From contig JBCBBH010000001.1 in NCBI GenBank assembly GCA_038531945.1, forward strand, positions 558,001-622,000: a stretch of DNA of 64,000 bases, read 5' to 3'. This stretch comes from CALBPI01 sp038531945 (GTDB lineage Bacteria > Pseudomonadota > Gammaproteobacteria > Steroidobacterales > Woeseiaceae). Under the pieces are notes generated by a model. It was not told the DNA's origin, ran no database searches, and was given only the letters and a program-made list of their open reading frames with translations. The translations under genes were made by a program, and so were the position numbers. Below are positions 26,087 to 35,358 of this stretch, piece by piece; the stretch's first letter is position 1; each line of letters begins with the position of its first letter.

Positions 26087-27379
26087 ATGTTGATCCGTCA
26101 AACTGTATCTATCGTATGCCTACTTGCCCTTTTCCTTGGCGCTTGCAGCTCAGAGACTGAAACCGAAGTGGCCGCACCTGAACCCTCAGCCGAGGACGCC
26201 GAAGCCGCACTGATTGCTCGGGCGATGGAAATTCACGATCGCGTGCTGACGGCGGATACGCACGCCGACACGCCATTACGAATGATCGAACCGGGTTTCG
26301 ATATGGCTGAACGTCACGATCCGAATGAGTCCGGCTCCAAAGTCGATTATCCACGCATGAAGGAAGGTGGTTTGGACGCCATCTTTTTCGCAGCGTTCGT
26401 GGCGCAGGGGATCCGCGATGATGATGGCAAGTCCCGCGCGAAAGCACTCGGCTTGCAGATGATTGATGCGGTTCGGGACTCGATTGAAGCGAACTCCGAT
26501 GCGGTCGGTCTCGCGTTGAACCCGGATGACGCCTACGAACTGGAAAAAGCCGGCAAGCGGGCGATCTACCTCGCAATAGAAAACGGCTACCCGATCGGCG
26601 ATGACGTCAGCAACGTCGAGCTGTATTTCGACAAGGGTGTTCGCTACATCACTCTGGTGCACGCGACTAACAACGATCTGGCAGATTCGGCAACTGATCC
26701 CAAGGGTCCGGAGCACGACGGCATAAGCCCGCTCGGTGCGGAAGTGGTCGCTGAGATGAACCGCCTCGGCATCATGGTCGACGTATCGCACGGCAGTGAC
26801 GAGGTGTTCTACGACGCTATCGAGATGTCCAAAGCACCGATCATCGCAACGCACTCCAACGCGCGCGGGCTGGTCGAGCACAAGCGCAACATGACGGACG
26901 ACATGTTGAAAAAGCTGGCTGAGAATGGTGGTGTGGTTCAGTTGACCATGTTGTCCGACTATCTTCGGGATAAGCCGGAAACGCCTGAGCGCGACGCGGC
27001 GTTTGCCGAGCTTTCTGCCAGCACGAAGCCTGCTGCGGAAATGACCTTGGAGGAACGTGCGGCAGTGCGCAAGGCACGGATGGAAATCAACGAGAAGTAT
27101 CCTGTCGCGCTCGCAACGGTGTCGGACGCGGTTGATCACATCGACTACATCGTCTCCGTGGCGGGCATCGATCACGTCGGTATCGGCTGTGACTTTGATG
27201 GGGGTGGCGGTATCGACGGCGTGTTCGACGCCAGTGAAGTCATGAACATCACGATTGAGATGGTGCGCCGCGGCTATACCGAAGAGCAGATTGCGAAAAT
27301 CTGGGGCGGTAACGTCATGCGTGTTTTCCGTGATGTCCAGGCGGTTGCCACGGAACTCCAAGCTGAGGAAGCTGCCTGA
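26087..27379 (+). CDS. Membrane dipeptidase, peptidase family M19, lipoprotein
   Basis: A 430-residue renal-dipeptidase-like enzyme hydrolysing dipeptides with zinc. It has a lipobox LGAC (Cys20), so is likely membrane-anchored in the periplasm. Zinc ligands are visible: H59 and D61 (DTHADT), a bridging Glu in AIENGYPI, and two histidines in DVSHGSDE and IATHSNAR. The C-terminal HVGIGCDFDGGGG is the family signature. An AGGGAG ribosome site precedes the ATG. It follows the deacylase by 111 bases and points to peptide scavenging. Confidence 0.93.
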   Translation: MLIRQTVSIVCLLALFLGACSSETETEVAAPEPSAEDAEAALIARAMEIHDRVLTADTHADTPLRMIEPGFDMAERHDPNESGSKVDYPRMKEGGLDAIFFAAFVAQGIRDDDGKSRAKALGLQMIDAVRDSIEANSDAVGLALNPDDAYELEKAGKRAIYLAIENGYPIGDDVSNVELYFDKGVRYITLVHATNNDLADSATDPKGPEHDGISPLGAEVVAEMNRLGIMVDVSHGSDEVFYDAIEMSKAPIIATHSNARGLVEHKRNMTDDMLKKLAENGGVVQLTMLSDYLRDKPETPERDAAFAELSASTKPAAEMTLEERAAVRKARMEINEKYPVALATVSDAVDHIDYIVSVAGIDHVGIGCDFDGGGGIDGVFDASEVMNITIEMVRRGYTEEQIAKIWGGNVMRVFRDVQAVATELQAEEAA

Positions 27380-27382
27380 GTA

Positions 27383-27907
27383 ATGTCTCCGAGGCGTCTC
27401 GGCCAATGCCTCCTTTTGCTGGCGTTATGGAGTTTCGCTTCAGTTGGGTCGGCACATCCGTTGCGGTTGTCGCTGAGTCAGATTGAATACTCGGACGAAC
27501 AACAAACCCTAACCGTCAGCTTGCGCTTGTTCTTGATGGATGTGCGCGAAGCGTTGGTCTTTGACCCAGACTCGACCGAACTGAAGTTTTGTCAAGCGGA
27601 TGAAGCCGAGTACGCTGAACGATTGCTGCTTGAGTATCTTAATGAGTTTTTCTACATCCGTGTGAACGGCAATCCGGTCGATCTCAAAATCAAGAGCAAG
27701 CAGCTTAGCGGTGAGGGCATCAATGTGGCGTTGGCGATCGAGTTTGAACATCGACAAGCGCCGCCTTTGACTTCGCTTGAAATCAAGAACGCTGTGTTTA
27801 CGGATCTGTTTTTTGATCAAAGCAACGTGGTCTACGTGCATATCAACGGAGAAGACCGGAGCTTGATGCTCGGCAAAGACACACCAACCCATGAGCTGAG
27901 ATTCTGA
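27383..27907 (+). CDS. Exported DUF6702-like protein
   Basis: A 174-residue protein with a signal peptide (cleavage near GSA-HP, residue 24). The domain begins HPLRLSLSQIEYSDEQQTLTVSLRLF, characteristic of small secreted proteins that precede HupE/UreJ-type membrane genes. It lies 3 bases after the dipeptidase and 1 base before the HupE-like gene, so all three are one transcript. The conserved mature N-terminal His could help bind metal, but this is speculation. Confidence 0.7.
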   Translation: MSPRRLGQCLLLLALWSFASVGSAHPLRLSLSQIEYSDEQQTLTVSLRLFLMDVREALVFDPDSTELKFCQADEAEYAERLLLEYLNEFFYIRVNGNPVDLKIKSKQLSGEGINVALAIEFEHRQAPPLTSLEIKNAVFTDLFFDQSNVVYVHINGEDRSLMLGKDTPTHELRF

Positions 27908-27908
27908 C

Positions 27909-28487
27909 GTGCAGTCCTTCCCGTTCTTTATAAAGATTGGCTTCGAGCACATCTCTGATCTCGCAGGCATAGATCACATTCTGTTTCTGATCGCGCTGTG
28001 TGCCGTGTATCGCCTCCAGCAATGGAAGCACGTTCTGATTCTGGTCACCGCGTTCACGATCGGCCACAGCATCACTCTGGCATTGGTGTCGCTCGGCAGT
28101 CTTTCCATCCCGTCGAGTCTCATCGAATTCTTGATACCGGTAACGATCGTGGTGGTCGCGCTTAATAACGTGATTACTCAGCCAACGACAACGGGAAAGA
28201 TGACGCGCAACTACGCGATGGCGTTGTTTTTTGGCTTGATCCACGGGATGGGGTTCTCGAATTACTTCCGTGCACTGTTGATGGACAGCGGCTCGGTGGT
28301 GATGCCTTTGTTGGGGTTCAACCTCGGTATCGAGCTCGGTCAACTCTTGGTCGTTGCCCTGATCGTCGGGGCGTCATATCTGTGCTTGAATGTAGTTGGC
28401 GTGAAGCAACGTGATTGGACAGTGTTTGTCTCGGGCGGCGCCTTCGGTCTCGGTTTGAAAATGATGGCCGACACTTGGCCGTGGTAG
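27909..28487 (+). CDS. HupE/UreJ-family membrane protein
   Basis: A 192-residue inner-membrane protein with about six helices, starting at GTG 27909. It carries the family motif GIDHILFLIALC and the histidine signatures FTIGHSITLAL and FFGLIHGMGFSNYF. HupE/UreJ proteins are implicated in nickel or other divalent metal uptake. The copy here lacks hydrogenase or urease neighbours, so the substrate could be another metal. Its exported partner is encoded immediately upstream. Confidence 0.85.
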   Translation: MQSFPFFIKIGFEHISDLAGIDHILFLIALCAVYRLQQWKHVLILVTAFTIGHSITLALVSLGSLSIPSSLIEFLIPVTIVVVALNNVITQPTTTGKMTRNYAMALFFGLIHGMGFSNYFRALLMDSGSVVMPLLGFNLGIELGQLLVVALIVGASYLCLNVVGVKQRDWTVFVSGGAFGLGLKMMADTWPW

Positions 28488-28489
28488 TC

Positions 28490-28540
28490 ACCGTGGACTC
28501 AGGCGCCGGTGATCTCGTCAGCCCCTGACGCCTCCACGGT
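28490..28540 (+). terminator. Stem-loop after the HupE-like gene
   Basis: An 8-base perfect stem (ACCGTGGA with TCCACGGT) encloses a further AGGCG/CGCCT pairing, starting 3 bases after the stop. No U-run follows, so it may be a Rho-type or mRNA-stabilising hairpin. Confidence 0.4.
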
Positions 28541-28569
28541 AAGCTTCAACAAATAGTTCGCGAGGTACT

Positions 28570-29754
28570 ATGCGAGTGTTATCACGGTTCATCACAATAC
28601 TTGTTTGGTTCTCTTTGTTGTCGACGATCAGCCACGCCCAGGCCCCGTTTATCGATCCTGCAGACGACTACAAGCATTTTGGCGCGCCGGAGAACGCACT
28701 GTTCTGGACGCCTGAGCAGCAAGTCGCCGGTTATCGGAACGCGGATCAGATTTTCTGGACTCGAACGATTCGCGCGGGTGAAACGCCACTGACTTTGCCA
28801 TACGCGAGGAGAGATCTCGCGAATATTGAACTCAAAGTTGGCGCACAAACGATGTCGCTCGATGAGTACTTCATGCGCCAAAGCGTTGCCGGCCTGCTGG
28901 TGATCAAGAACGGCAGGATCGTCTACGAGCGCTACGGTCTCGGCAACGACGAAAATAGCCGATGGGTATCTTACTCAGTCGCCAAGTCGGTCACATCCAT
29001 GTTGATTGGTGCGGCAGTGAAAGATGGCTATATCGCAAGTGTGGATGACCCGGTCACGGACTATTTACCACGACTCAAAGGCTCAGCTTATGACGGCTCG
29101 TCGATCGCGGACCTTTTGCATATGGCCTCCGGTGTCGCGTGGAACGAGGATTATGCTGACCCAAAATCGGACATCGCGACTGCGCCTTGGGAGACAATTG
29201 ATCTGTACGAATTCCTGAGCGAAAAATCGCGCGTCGCACCGGCAGGCGTGGCATTTAACTACAACACGGCAGAGACAAACCTTGCCGGTACTCTACTGCG
29301 CTCCGCAATTGGCAATAACTTGTCGACTTATTTGTCAGAGAAAATCTGGCGCCCATTTGGGATGGAAGCTGACGCATCCTGGAACTTGACTGAACCGGGC
29401 GGTGGCGAGTTCGGTGGATGCTGTATCAACGCAACTTTGCGCGACTACGGTCGTATCGGGTTGTTCGCCTTAGCGAATGGACGTTTGCAAGATGCCACCC
29501 AAGTGTTGCCAGCCGATTGGATGAGTCAGTCCACAACCCCCTCAAAAGGTTTTGCAGGTTATGGATATCTTTGGTGGCTTGAAGACGGCGGTGTTTACCG
29601 CGCGTCAGGAATTTTCGGTCAGGGCATCTATATTGCCCCTGCCGATAATATCGTGATCGCGCTGCACAGTGCGCGACCTGATGCCAGCCGGCAAGCAGAT
29701 TGGGCGTGGCAGGACGCGTTGTTCGAGTCGATCGTCGGAGCATTGCAACCGTGA
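28570..29754 (+). CDS. Serine hydrolase, class C beta-lactamase/esterase fold
   Basis: A 394-residue serine hydrolase with a signal peptide (residues 1-23, SHA-QA), so periplasmic. The catalytic SxxK is S136-V-A-K139 (SYSVAKSVTSML), with Y231 in FNYNTAETN as the probable second catalytic residue. Family helices surround WWLEDGG and FGQGIYI near the C-terminus. It resembles NylB-type or other non-lactamase family members. True beta-lactamase activity is not indicated; ester, amide or peptide hydrolysis is possible. Confidence 0.9.
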   Translation: MRVLSRFITILVWFSLLSTISHAQAPFIDPADDYKHFGAPENALFWTPEQQVAGYRNADQIFWTRTIRAGETPLTLPYARRDLANIELKVGAQTMSLDEYFMRQSVAGLLVIKNGRIVYERYGLGNDENSRWVSYSVAKSVTSMLIGAAVKDGYIASVDDPVTDYLPRLKGSAYDGSSIADLLHMASGVAWNEDYADPKSDIATAPWETIDLYEFLSEKSRVAPAGVAFNYNTAETNLAGTLLRSAIGNNLSTYLSEKIWRPFGMEADASWNLTEPGGGEFGGCCINATLRDYGRIGLFALANGRLQDATQVLPADWMSQSTTPSKGFAGYGYLWWLEDGGVYRASGIFGQGIYIAPADNIVIALHSARPDASRQADWAWQDALFESIVGALQP

Positions 29755-29829
29755 GATTTCCTCACGGCGATACATTACTCTCGATGCTCTTACTCCCACG
29801 TGTTTTGAAACCTAGGTGAGTCCTGTCCG

Positions 29830-30168
29830 ATGAACGAAATCTCTTTCGATGATTTCCTGAAAGTCGAACTTCGAGTGGGCAAAGTGGTCTCGGCCGAGGC
29901 TTTTCCAGAAGCGCGGAATCCCGCGTACATCCTGCATGTCGATTTCGGTCAGGAGATCGGTGTCAGAAAATCCAGCGCGCAAATCACCGACCTCTACGAC
30001 ATTAACGAACTGGTCGGCAGGCTGGTCGTCGCCGTCGTGAACTTCCCAGCGAAACAGATCGGCCCTATCAAGTCGCAATGTCTCGTAACCGGATTTCATA
30101 ACGAGGCCGGTCATGTTGCGCTGTGCGTTCCTGATCAGGACGTGCCGTTAGGAACGCGTCTGCTCTGA
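29830..30168 (+). CDS. csaA: CsaA-type tRNA-binding protein
   Basis: A 112-residue OB-fold protein. FDDFLKVELRVGKVVSAEAFPEARNPAYIL and VNFPAKQIGPIKSQCLVTGF match the tRNA-binding domain shared by CsaA and the methionyl-tRNA synthetase C-terminus. CsaA is a dimer that binds tRNA and has been described as a secretion chaperone. Length is the usual size. An AGGTGAG site lies upstream of the ATG. Confidence 0.9.
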   Translation: MNEISFDDFLKVELRVGKVVSAEAFPEARNPAYILHVDFGQEIGVRKSSAQITDLYDINELVGRLVVAVVNFPAKQIGPIKSQCLVTGFHNEAGHVALCVPDQDVPLGTRLL

Positions 30169-30440
30169 CGTGTTTCCTACTCTGCGTCACCAGACCGCCG
30201 GAAGTTCCAATCGACGACGATGAGTCTTGTCGAAGCAGTGATCAGGTAAGCCTTTTCGACGCTTGAGAAAAGCGGGCACCTGCCGCATCATTGTGTCGAG
30301 AAAATCGAATTCCGAATTGCGAGCGAACCTCTTCAAACATCTGATTCGCTCGCTTGTAACGTCGACGTAATGTTAGTTATCAGCGTCGACCTACTCTCTC
30401 GAAACCCGTAGACACCCGCTTTATTAAGGACTTGTGAACC
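30169..30440. other. Intergenic stretch with nothing recognised
   Basis: 272 bases before the PhoX-like gene. It presumably contains that gene's promoter; no operator or terminator could be recognised. Confidence 0.35.
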
Positions 30441-31793
30441 ATGCGCCAAGACCGACGACGATTTCTTGCAGCCACCGGGACCGCGTTCGCTGGATTTGCC
30501 CTCAGTTCGTGCGCATCACGTTCTACAACGTCAGGACCCGTTCCGCTCGCGATGGGCGCAGCGTCGCGAAATGCCGGTGACTCCGTACTTGGACCGCTGG
30601 TGAAAGATCCCAAGGGATTGTTGGATTTGCCGAGAGGGTTCTCCTACCGAATCATGTCTGAGCTTGGCCGCGAAATGAATGATGGTTTCAAGGTACCTGA
30701 CGCAGCCGATGGCATGGGTTGCTTCGACCTTGGCAACGGCGAGCTTGCACTCGTACGCAACCATGAGCTGGTGCCGCAGGAGCCAACGGGTGACGTGATG
30801 CAGCCGGCATATGACACGATTGCAGATACCGGGATTCCTCTGCCCGGCGGAACGACCACGCTGGTGCTCGACGCAAAGACGCTGCAGCTCAAACGCGAGT
30901 ACAGAAGTTTGGTTGGTACCATTCGGAATTGTTCCGGTGGCACGACGCCCTGGGGCAGTTGGCTGACCTGCGAAGAGGCGGTGGTCAGCGGTCACCCGCA
31001 GCTACATCAGGAACACGGGTTCGTGTTCGAGGTTCCTGCCAACGCGGGTGGCTTGGTCGACCCTGTACCGCTGAAGGCGATGGGACAGTTTAATCACGAA
31101 GCCGCCTGCGTCGATCCAGTGACCGGCACCGTATATCTGACCGAAGATCGCAACGAATCGTTGTTCTACCGTTTTCTTCCAAAAGAGAAAGGCAACCTTC
31201 AGGCGGGCGGTGTCCTTCAGGCGCTCGCACTAGACGATGTGGCTGATACTCGCAACTGGGGCGACGCGCCGGCCATTGCAGTTGGCCAAGCGATCTCCGG
31301 GCGATGGATTACGTTGGAAGACGTACTCGCTCCGGATGACGATCTCCGCCTCCGTGGCGCGGCACTCGGTGCCACCGTGTTTGCACGCGGCGAAGGTGTG
31401 TTCATGGGCGAGGACGAGCTCTACTTCACGGCGACGTCTGGTGGTGTTGCGAAGGAAGGGCAAATTTTCAGATTGCGGCCCAGCCGCCAGCAGAGCAAAG
31501 ACGATATACTCGATTTGTTCTTCGAAAGCGGTAGCACGGACCAATACAGTTTCGGAGACAACGTCTGCGTGGCGCCGTACGGGCACTTGGTTGTCTGTGA
31601 GGACCAATACACCGACGTAGTGAATAACCACTTGCGGGGCATCACGCCCGATGGTGCGAGCTATCCGCTCGCACAGTTGAATCGACAAACCGAATTGGCT
31701 GGCGCTTGTTTCTCGCCCGACGGACGTACGCTGTTCGTGAATGCATACAGCCCGACGATGACGCTCGCGATTCAGGGGCCGTGGCCGGTTTGA
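30441..31793 (+). CDS. PhoX/DUF839-family Tat-exported protein
   Basis: A 450-residue protein of the PhoX-like (DUF839) family. A Tat signal DRRRFLAAT (residues 4-12) is followed by a hydrophobic stretch and LSSC (Cys24), so it may be a Tat-exported lipoprotein. The body shows PhoX landmarks: LPRGFSYRIMSELG, CSGGTTPWGSWLTCEE, FNHEAACVDPVTGTVYLTED, GEDELYFTATSGG, and NVCVAPYGHLVVCED. Characterised PhoX enzymes are calcium-iron alkaline phosphatases. Whether this copy has phosphatase activity is inference, supported weakly by the phosphate-transport genes elsewhere in the window. Confidence 0.88.
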   Translation: MRQDRRRFLAATGTAFAGFALSSCASRSTTSGPVPLAMGAASRNAGDSVLGPLVKDPKGLLDLPRGFSYRIMSELGREMNDGFKVPDAADGMGCFDLGNGELALVRNHELVPQEPTGDVMQPAYDTIADTGIPLPGGTTTLVLDAKTLQLKREYRSLVGTIRNCSGGTTPWGSWLTCEEAVVSGHPQLHQEHGFVFEVPANAGGLVDPVPLKAMGQFNHEAACVDPVTGTVYLTEDRNESLFYRFLPKEKGNLQAGGVLQALALDDVADTRNWGDAPAIAVGQAISGRWITLEDVLAPDDDLRLRGAALGATVFARGEGVFMGEDELYFTATSGGVAKEGQIFRLRPSRQQSKDDILDLFFESGSTDQYSFGDNVCVAPYGHLVVCEDQYTDVVNNHLRGITPDGASYPLAQLNRQTELAGACFSPDGRTLFVNAYSPTMTLAIQGPWPV

Positions 31794-31800
31794 TCGTTGC

Positions 31801-32274
31801 CTAACCGATGCGCTCGGAGAGGCGGTGGCTATTGTTCGATCCTCGGTTTTGCCAGAAGAACGCGAACGACAGAAGGATCGCCGTACCTGAAAATATCGTC
31901 ATCAGCGTGCCGGGCATGAAATGGACGTGGCCGCCGAGGTCGAGGAACATGAAGTAACCGACATCCAGAAGGCCACCGACCATCGCGGTGACCCAAATCG
32001 CCGTCAAGCTTTGCTGCCAAATCAATATTGCTCCGATCAGTGTGACTAACCCACCCCACAGCAGGTTCCACGCGTGCTGATTCAGAACGGCACCTACTGC
32101 GGGATGGTATTCGTTCACCAGCATCTCCGGGGGAACCGCGTCAGCGATTGCTTGGAAGCCGGCCGTTGTGCCGCTCGACAAAACAATTCCGCCCGCCAGC
32201 ATATGGACCAGTCCCCAGACCACCCAAAGAACTGATGCGATTTTAAGTAGGATCGCGGATTTCGACGATTGCAT
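31801..32274 (-). CDS. Four-helix membrane protein, unknown
   Basis: A 157-residue protein with about four membrane helices (VLWVVWGLVHMLAGGIVL; NLLWGGLVTLIGAILIW; AIWVTAMVGGLLDVGYFMFL; FSGTAILLSFAFFW). It is transcribed on the minus strand downstream of a LysR-family gene (36-base gap) and could be co-transcribed. No family recognised with confidence. Confidence 0.65.
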   Translation of the reverse strand: MQSSKSAILLKIASVLWVVWGLVHMLAGGIVLSSGTTAGFQAIADAVPPEMLVNEYHPAVGAVLNQHAWNLLWGGLVTLIGAILIWQQSLTAIWVTAMVGGLLDVGYFMFLDLGGHVHFMPGTLMTIFSGTAILLSFAFFWQNRGSNNSHRLSERIG

Positions 32275-32310
32275 TGTGCTTCTCTTCTAGCCACAACTGG
32301 CGGCTTGTCG

Positions 32311-33276
32311 TTACGTTTGTGAGCAGCGGGCTCCGGCTGATCGCTCTGCCCAACGGCGTCGCGCAAATTCAAGGAATGTCTGAATCTTTGGGCTGTCGAA
32401 GATGCTCTTGTGGATCACAAAAAACACCGGTGCCGACCAATCGGGCCAGGGCTGCCAAACCGGCACAAGGTCATCTCTACGCCTAGCGAAATGCATCGGC
32501 ACAAAGCCAATCCCCATGTGTAAGTCCAGAGCCTTATCTAGCGCAAGTGGGCTGTCACTACGAAAGACCAAGCGATCCTTTGGCACGACGGATTGGATAA
32601 ATGTGTGCAGGGGCAGAATCGGCTCTTTCGGCCAGAAGCAGACGAAGTTGTGCGTCGTTGCCTCGTCGTAGCTCGTTGGGACTCCGTGGCGTTTGGCGTA
32701 ACTCTCTGTCGCATACAAACCGAAGTCGATATCTGCGAAGTGTCGCGAAATGTGTTGACCATCGTTCTCTTCATCGCCGATTCGAAGTGCGATATGCGCC
32801 TCACCGTAGTTGAGCCGCAGTCTTCCCGGCGTGGGTGAGTAGCGAATCGCCAGTGTCGGGTGTTGGCGCTGAAACTCGGCCAGCAGCGGAATAATCAACG
32901 CATTGGCAACTTCCCGTGTTGTGAAATGCAGCTCGCCGGTCAGTGCTTCAGCGCCGGTGCGATTGCGCAGCATAAATTCCGTGAGGCGCGTGTCGATCGA
33001 CTTCGCGACCTCGATCAAATCCTGTCCCGCCTCTGTTGCGGTGTAACCCTTGCCGTGACGATGAAATAGCTTTTCGCCTAGCGTTTGCTCCAGCGAGTCG
33101 ATGTGCCTGATGACTGTGGCTCGGTGAATACCGAGATTCATCGCCGCGCTTGAAATTGTCCCGTACCGACCGACGAAGAACACTGTTCGCATTTCGGTCC
33201 AATTCGTATCGGATAGGCGTCGGTCGCGCATATCGAAATCGTGCCCTACGTCGGTGAGGTCGAGTAGCACACCCAT
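32311..33276 (-). CDS. LysR-family transcriptional regulator
   Basis: A 321-residue LysR-type regulator. The winged helix-turn-helix is at about residues 27-85 (FFVGRYGTISSAAMNLGIHRATVIRHIDSLEQTLGEKLF), with a substrate-binding domain after it (LRLNYGEAHIALRIGDEE, GIGFVPMHFARRRDDLV). It is a clear paralogue of the regulator at 33307-34188, with which it shares GIHRATVIRHID. An in-frame ATG at residue 16 is an alternative start. It may control the small membrane protein downstream. Confidence 0.9.
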   Translation of the reverse strand: MGVLLDLTDVGHDFDMRDRRLSDTNWTEMRTVFFVGRYGTISSAAMNLGIHRATVIRHIDSLEQTLGEKLFHRHGKGYTATEAGQDLIEVAKSIDTRLTEFMLRNRTGAEALTGELHFTTREVANALIIPLLAEFQRQHPTLAIRYSPTPGRLRLNYGEAHIALRIGDEENDGQHISRHFADIDFGLYATESYAKRHGVPTSYDEATTHNFVCFWPKEPILPLHTFIQSVVPKDRLVFRSDSPLALDKALDLHMGIGFVPMHFARRRDDLVPVWQPWPDWSAPVFFVIHKSIFDSPKIQTFLEFARRRWAERSAGARCSQT

Positions 33277-33306
33277 CGCTCACACGATGCGCGCTCATGT
33301 GACAAC

Positions 33307-34188
33307 CTACTGCGTGAGCGGTTTCATGTGACCGGTCTCTCTGAGGCTCGCGATGAACGCTTGAACCTTCGCGCTGCGATGGGTGGCGCCGTGGGTGACC
33401 AGCCACAGTCGGGTATTCAAAGCGCGATTGGGTGGCTGCAGAAGTATGACGTCTTTCAGAACCGCTGCTTGGGAAACCGGCATAAATCCAGCGCCGACGC
33501 CGGCCACGATCGCCTGTAGCCGGCAATGGAAATTCTCGCTCAAGAAACAATAGTCGACAGAAGGTAGGTGCTTTTCGAGCCAGGCGTATGGACCGATCGG
33601 TTTGGATACTCGGATACCAACGTAGCGCAGGCGAGCGAGCGCTTCGATGGAATCGATGGGTCCGTGTGTGTCGAGATACGACTGGTGGGCATAGAGCCCA
33701 GTCTCCAGTGGCGCCAAGGGCAATACCACGTAGTCGGGGTCGTCGGGTTTCTTTCCCGCTCGTATAGCGACATGGGCTTCGCCGTACTCGAGCTTCAACG
33801 CTTTGGTTGTGACCAACGAGCGAATCGTCGCGTCGCTGTTTTCCGTGAGGAAGTGATCCATGGCACCGGAGAAAGTGTGGCAGATGACGTCCACGGTGGA
33901 AACGATCAGTTCACCGGAGACGCCTGGCCCTCGAGTATCCGAACGCCCCATGAATTGCTTAAATTGATCTTCGGTGGTTTCCGCAACGCGCAAGAGGTCC
34001 TCGCCGATTTCGGTCAGCGAATAGCCGCGTGCGTTTCGAAAGAATATTTTACCGCCGAGCGAATCTTCTAGCGCATCGATGTGTCGGATGACTGTCGCTC
34101 GGTGGACGCCCAGAGCCTCTGATGCGGCTGTGACTGTTCCGTGCTTTGCCACCATGTAGGCAGTGCGGAATTCATTCCACTTGTCCAA
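33307..34188 (-). CDS. LysR-family transcriptional regulator
   Basis: A 293-residue LysR-type regulator with HTH at about residues 8-65 (YMVAKHGTVTAASEALGVHRATVIRHIDALEDSLGGKIF). The effector domain carries LKLEYGEAHVAIRAGKKPDD and GVGAGFMPVSQAAVL. It lies 30 bases upstream of the paralogous regulator on the same strand, suggesting a tandem duplication. It is divergent from the EamA transporter, a classic LysR-target arrangement, with 228 bases between the starts. Confidence 0.9.
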   Translation of the reverse strand: MDKWNEFRTAYMVAKHGTVTAASEALGVHRATVIRHIDALEDSLGGKIFFRNARGYSLTEIGEDLLRVAETTEDQFKQFMGRSDTRGPGVSGELIVSTVDVICHTFSGAMDHFLTENSDATIRSLVTTKALKLEYGEAHVAIRAGKKPDDPDYVVLPLAPLETGLYAHQSYLDTHGPIDSIEALARLRYVGIRVSKPIGPYAWLEKHLPSVDYCFLSENFHCRLQAIVAGVGAGFMPVSQAAVLKDVILLQPPNRALNTRLWLVTHGATHRSAKVQAFIASLRETGHMKPLTQ

Positions 34189-34416
34189 ATTATGCTGCTT
34201 TTCGGATCACAAAAAAGAGAACTTTTGACTTTATGCTGCAATGATGCGCAGTCAATCTAGGTGCGTCAAGCATCTCGCACGGAATGAAATTGCGCCTTGA
34301 TTGCCAGTGAGCCTGGCGCCGGCCAGGACGTGTGAGAATTTCTCACACCCGCGTTGCGGATTCGTCGCCGCACTAGCTTCGTGCCGTGAGATTTTCCTCC
34401 GACAGGAGGCAATCGC

Positions 34417-35358
34417 ATGAAAGCACGTGATATCGCATTGGCATTGGTCATAGCCATCGTCTGGGGCGCCAATTTTTCAGTCATAGAAATCGGCCTCCGG
34501 TCGTTTCCCCCGTTGTTATTCGCGGCTTTGCGTTTCGCTGTTGTCGCCCTCGTTGCGCTTGTAGTGTTCCGACCTCCCACTGGCCATTGGCGATACGTGT
34601 TGCAGTATGGCCTTTACATGGGACTGCTCCAGTTTGGCTGCCTGTTCTTCGCGATGAACGGACACGCGGACGCGGGTACGAGTGCGCTGGTGCTGCAGGC
34701 CCAGGTACCGCTGACCATGTTGATGGCGGGTTTGCTGCTGCGCGAGAAAGCCACCGGCATTCAATGGCTCGGCGTCGTGATCGCCGGCGCGGCACTAGGG
34801 CTGCTGTATGTCAATCAGAGTGGGCGCATGGATGCGTTCGGATTAATGTTAACGCTGTTTGCTGCAATCAACTTTGCTGCCGGCAATCTGACAATGCGTC
34901 GAGCGCAGGGCATCAGCGGAATTCAACTCGTCGCATGGTCTTGCGTCTTACCGCCGCTCCCCCTGCTCGGTCTGTCACTGCTGCTGGAGGGTCCAACGAC
35001 GGTCCAGGCGTTCGCCTATGCCGACTTCACAGGCTGGGTCGCGCTCGCGTATGTCTCGTTGCTGGCGACACTCGGTGGGTTTGGTTTCTGGGGCGTGTTG
35101 CTCGGTCGCTACGGTACGGGTCGTGTGTTGCCGTTTTCGTTCTGCGTACCGATCTTCGCTCAGATCGCGGCGGCCTTGATTCTGCAAGAACCGTTGGGAA
35201 TGATGGAGTGGGGCGTGACGCTGGGCGTGGTTGCTGGTGCCATGCTTTGCCAGGTTCTTGCTCGCCCGAGCAAAACGCTCGCATCGATTCACGGTCGATT
35301 GACCAGGAGGCGCTATGGCCGCAAAACTCCCGCCGCTGAATGCCGTGCGTGCGTTTGA
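34417..35358 (+). CDS. EamA/DMT-family transporter
   Basis: A 313-residue protein with ten hydrophobic helices in two EamA repeats, similar to amino-acid or metabolite exporters of the YdcZ/RhaT type. The N-terminus LALVIAIVWGANFSVIEIGL and the second-repeat segment VALAYVSLLATLGGFGFWGVLLGRYG are typical. A strong AGGAGG site lies 8 bases before the ATG. Its 3' end overlaps the following LysR gene by 44 bases, implying joint transcription with that regulator and the Rid-fold gene. Confidence 0.92.
   Translation: MKARDIALALVIAIVWGANFSVIEIGLRSFPPLLFAALRFAVVALVALVVFRPPTGHWRYVLQYGLYMGLLQFGCLFFAMNGHADAGTSALVLQAQVPLTMLMAGLLLREKATGIQWLGVVIAGAALGLLYVNQSGRMDAFGLMLTLFAAINFAAGNLTMRRAQGISGIQLVAWSCVLPPLPLLGLSLLLEGPTTVQAFAYADFTGWVALAYVSLLATLGGFGFWGVLLGRYGTGRVLPFSFCVPIFAQIAAALILQEPLGMMEWGVTLGVVAGAMLCQVLARPSKTLASIHGRLTRRRYGRKTPAAECRACV

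Noticed and set aside
26276..27406. 376-codon minus-strand ORF
   Set aside because: Antisense to the M19 dipeptidase, whose metal ligands are all visible.
28570..29754. True beta-lactamase (antibiotic resistance) call
   Set aside because: SxxK is present but the rest resembles broad serine esterases and amidases; no evidence for resistance.
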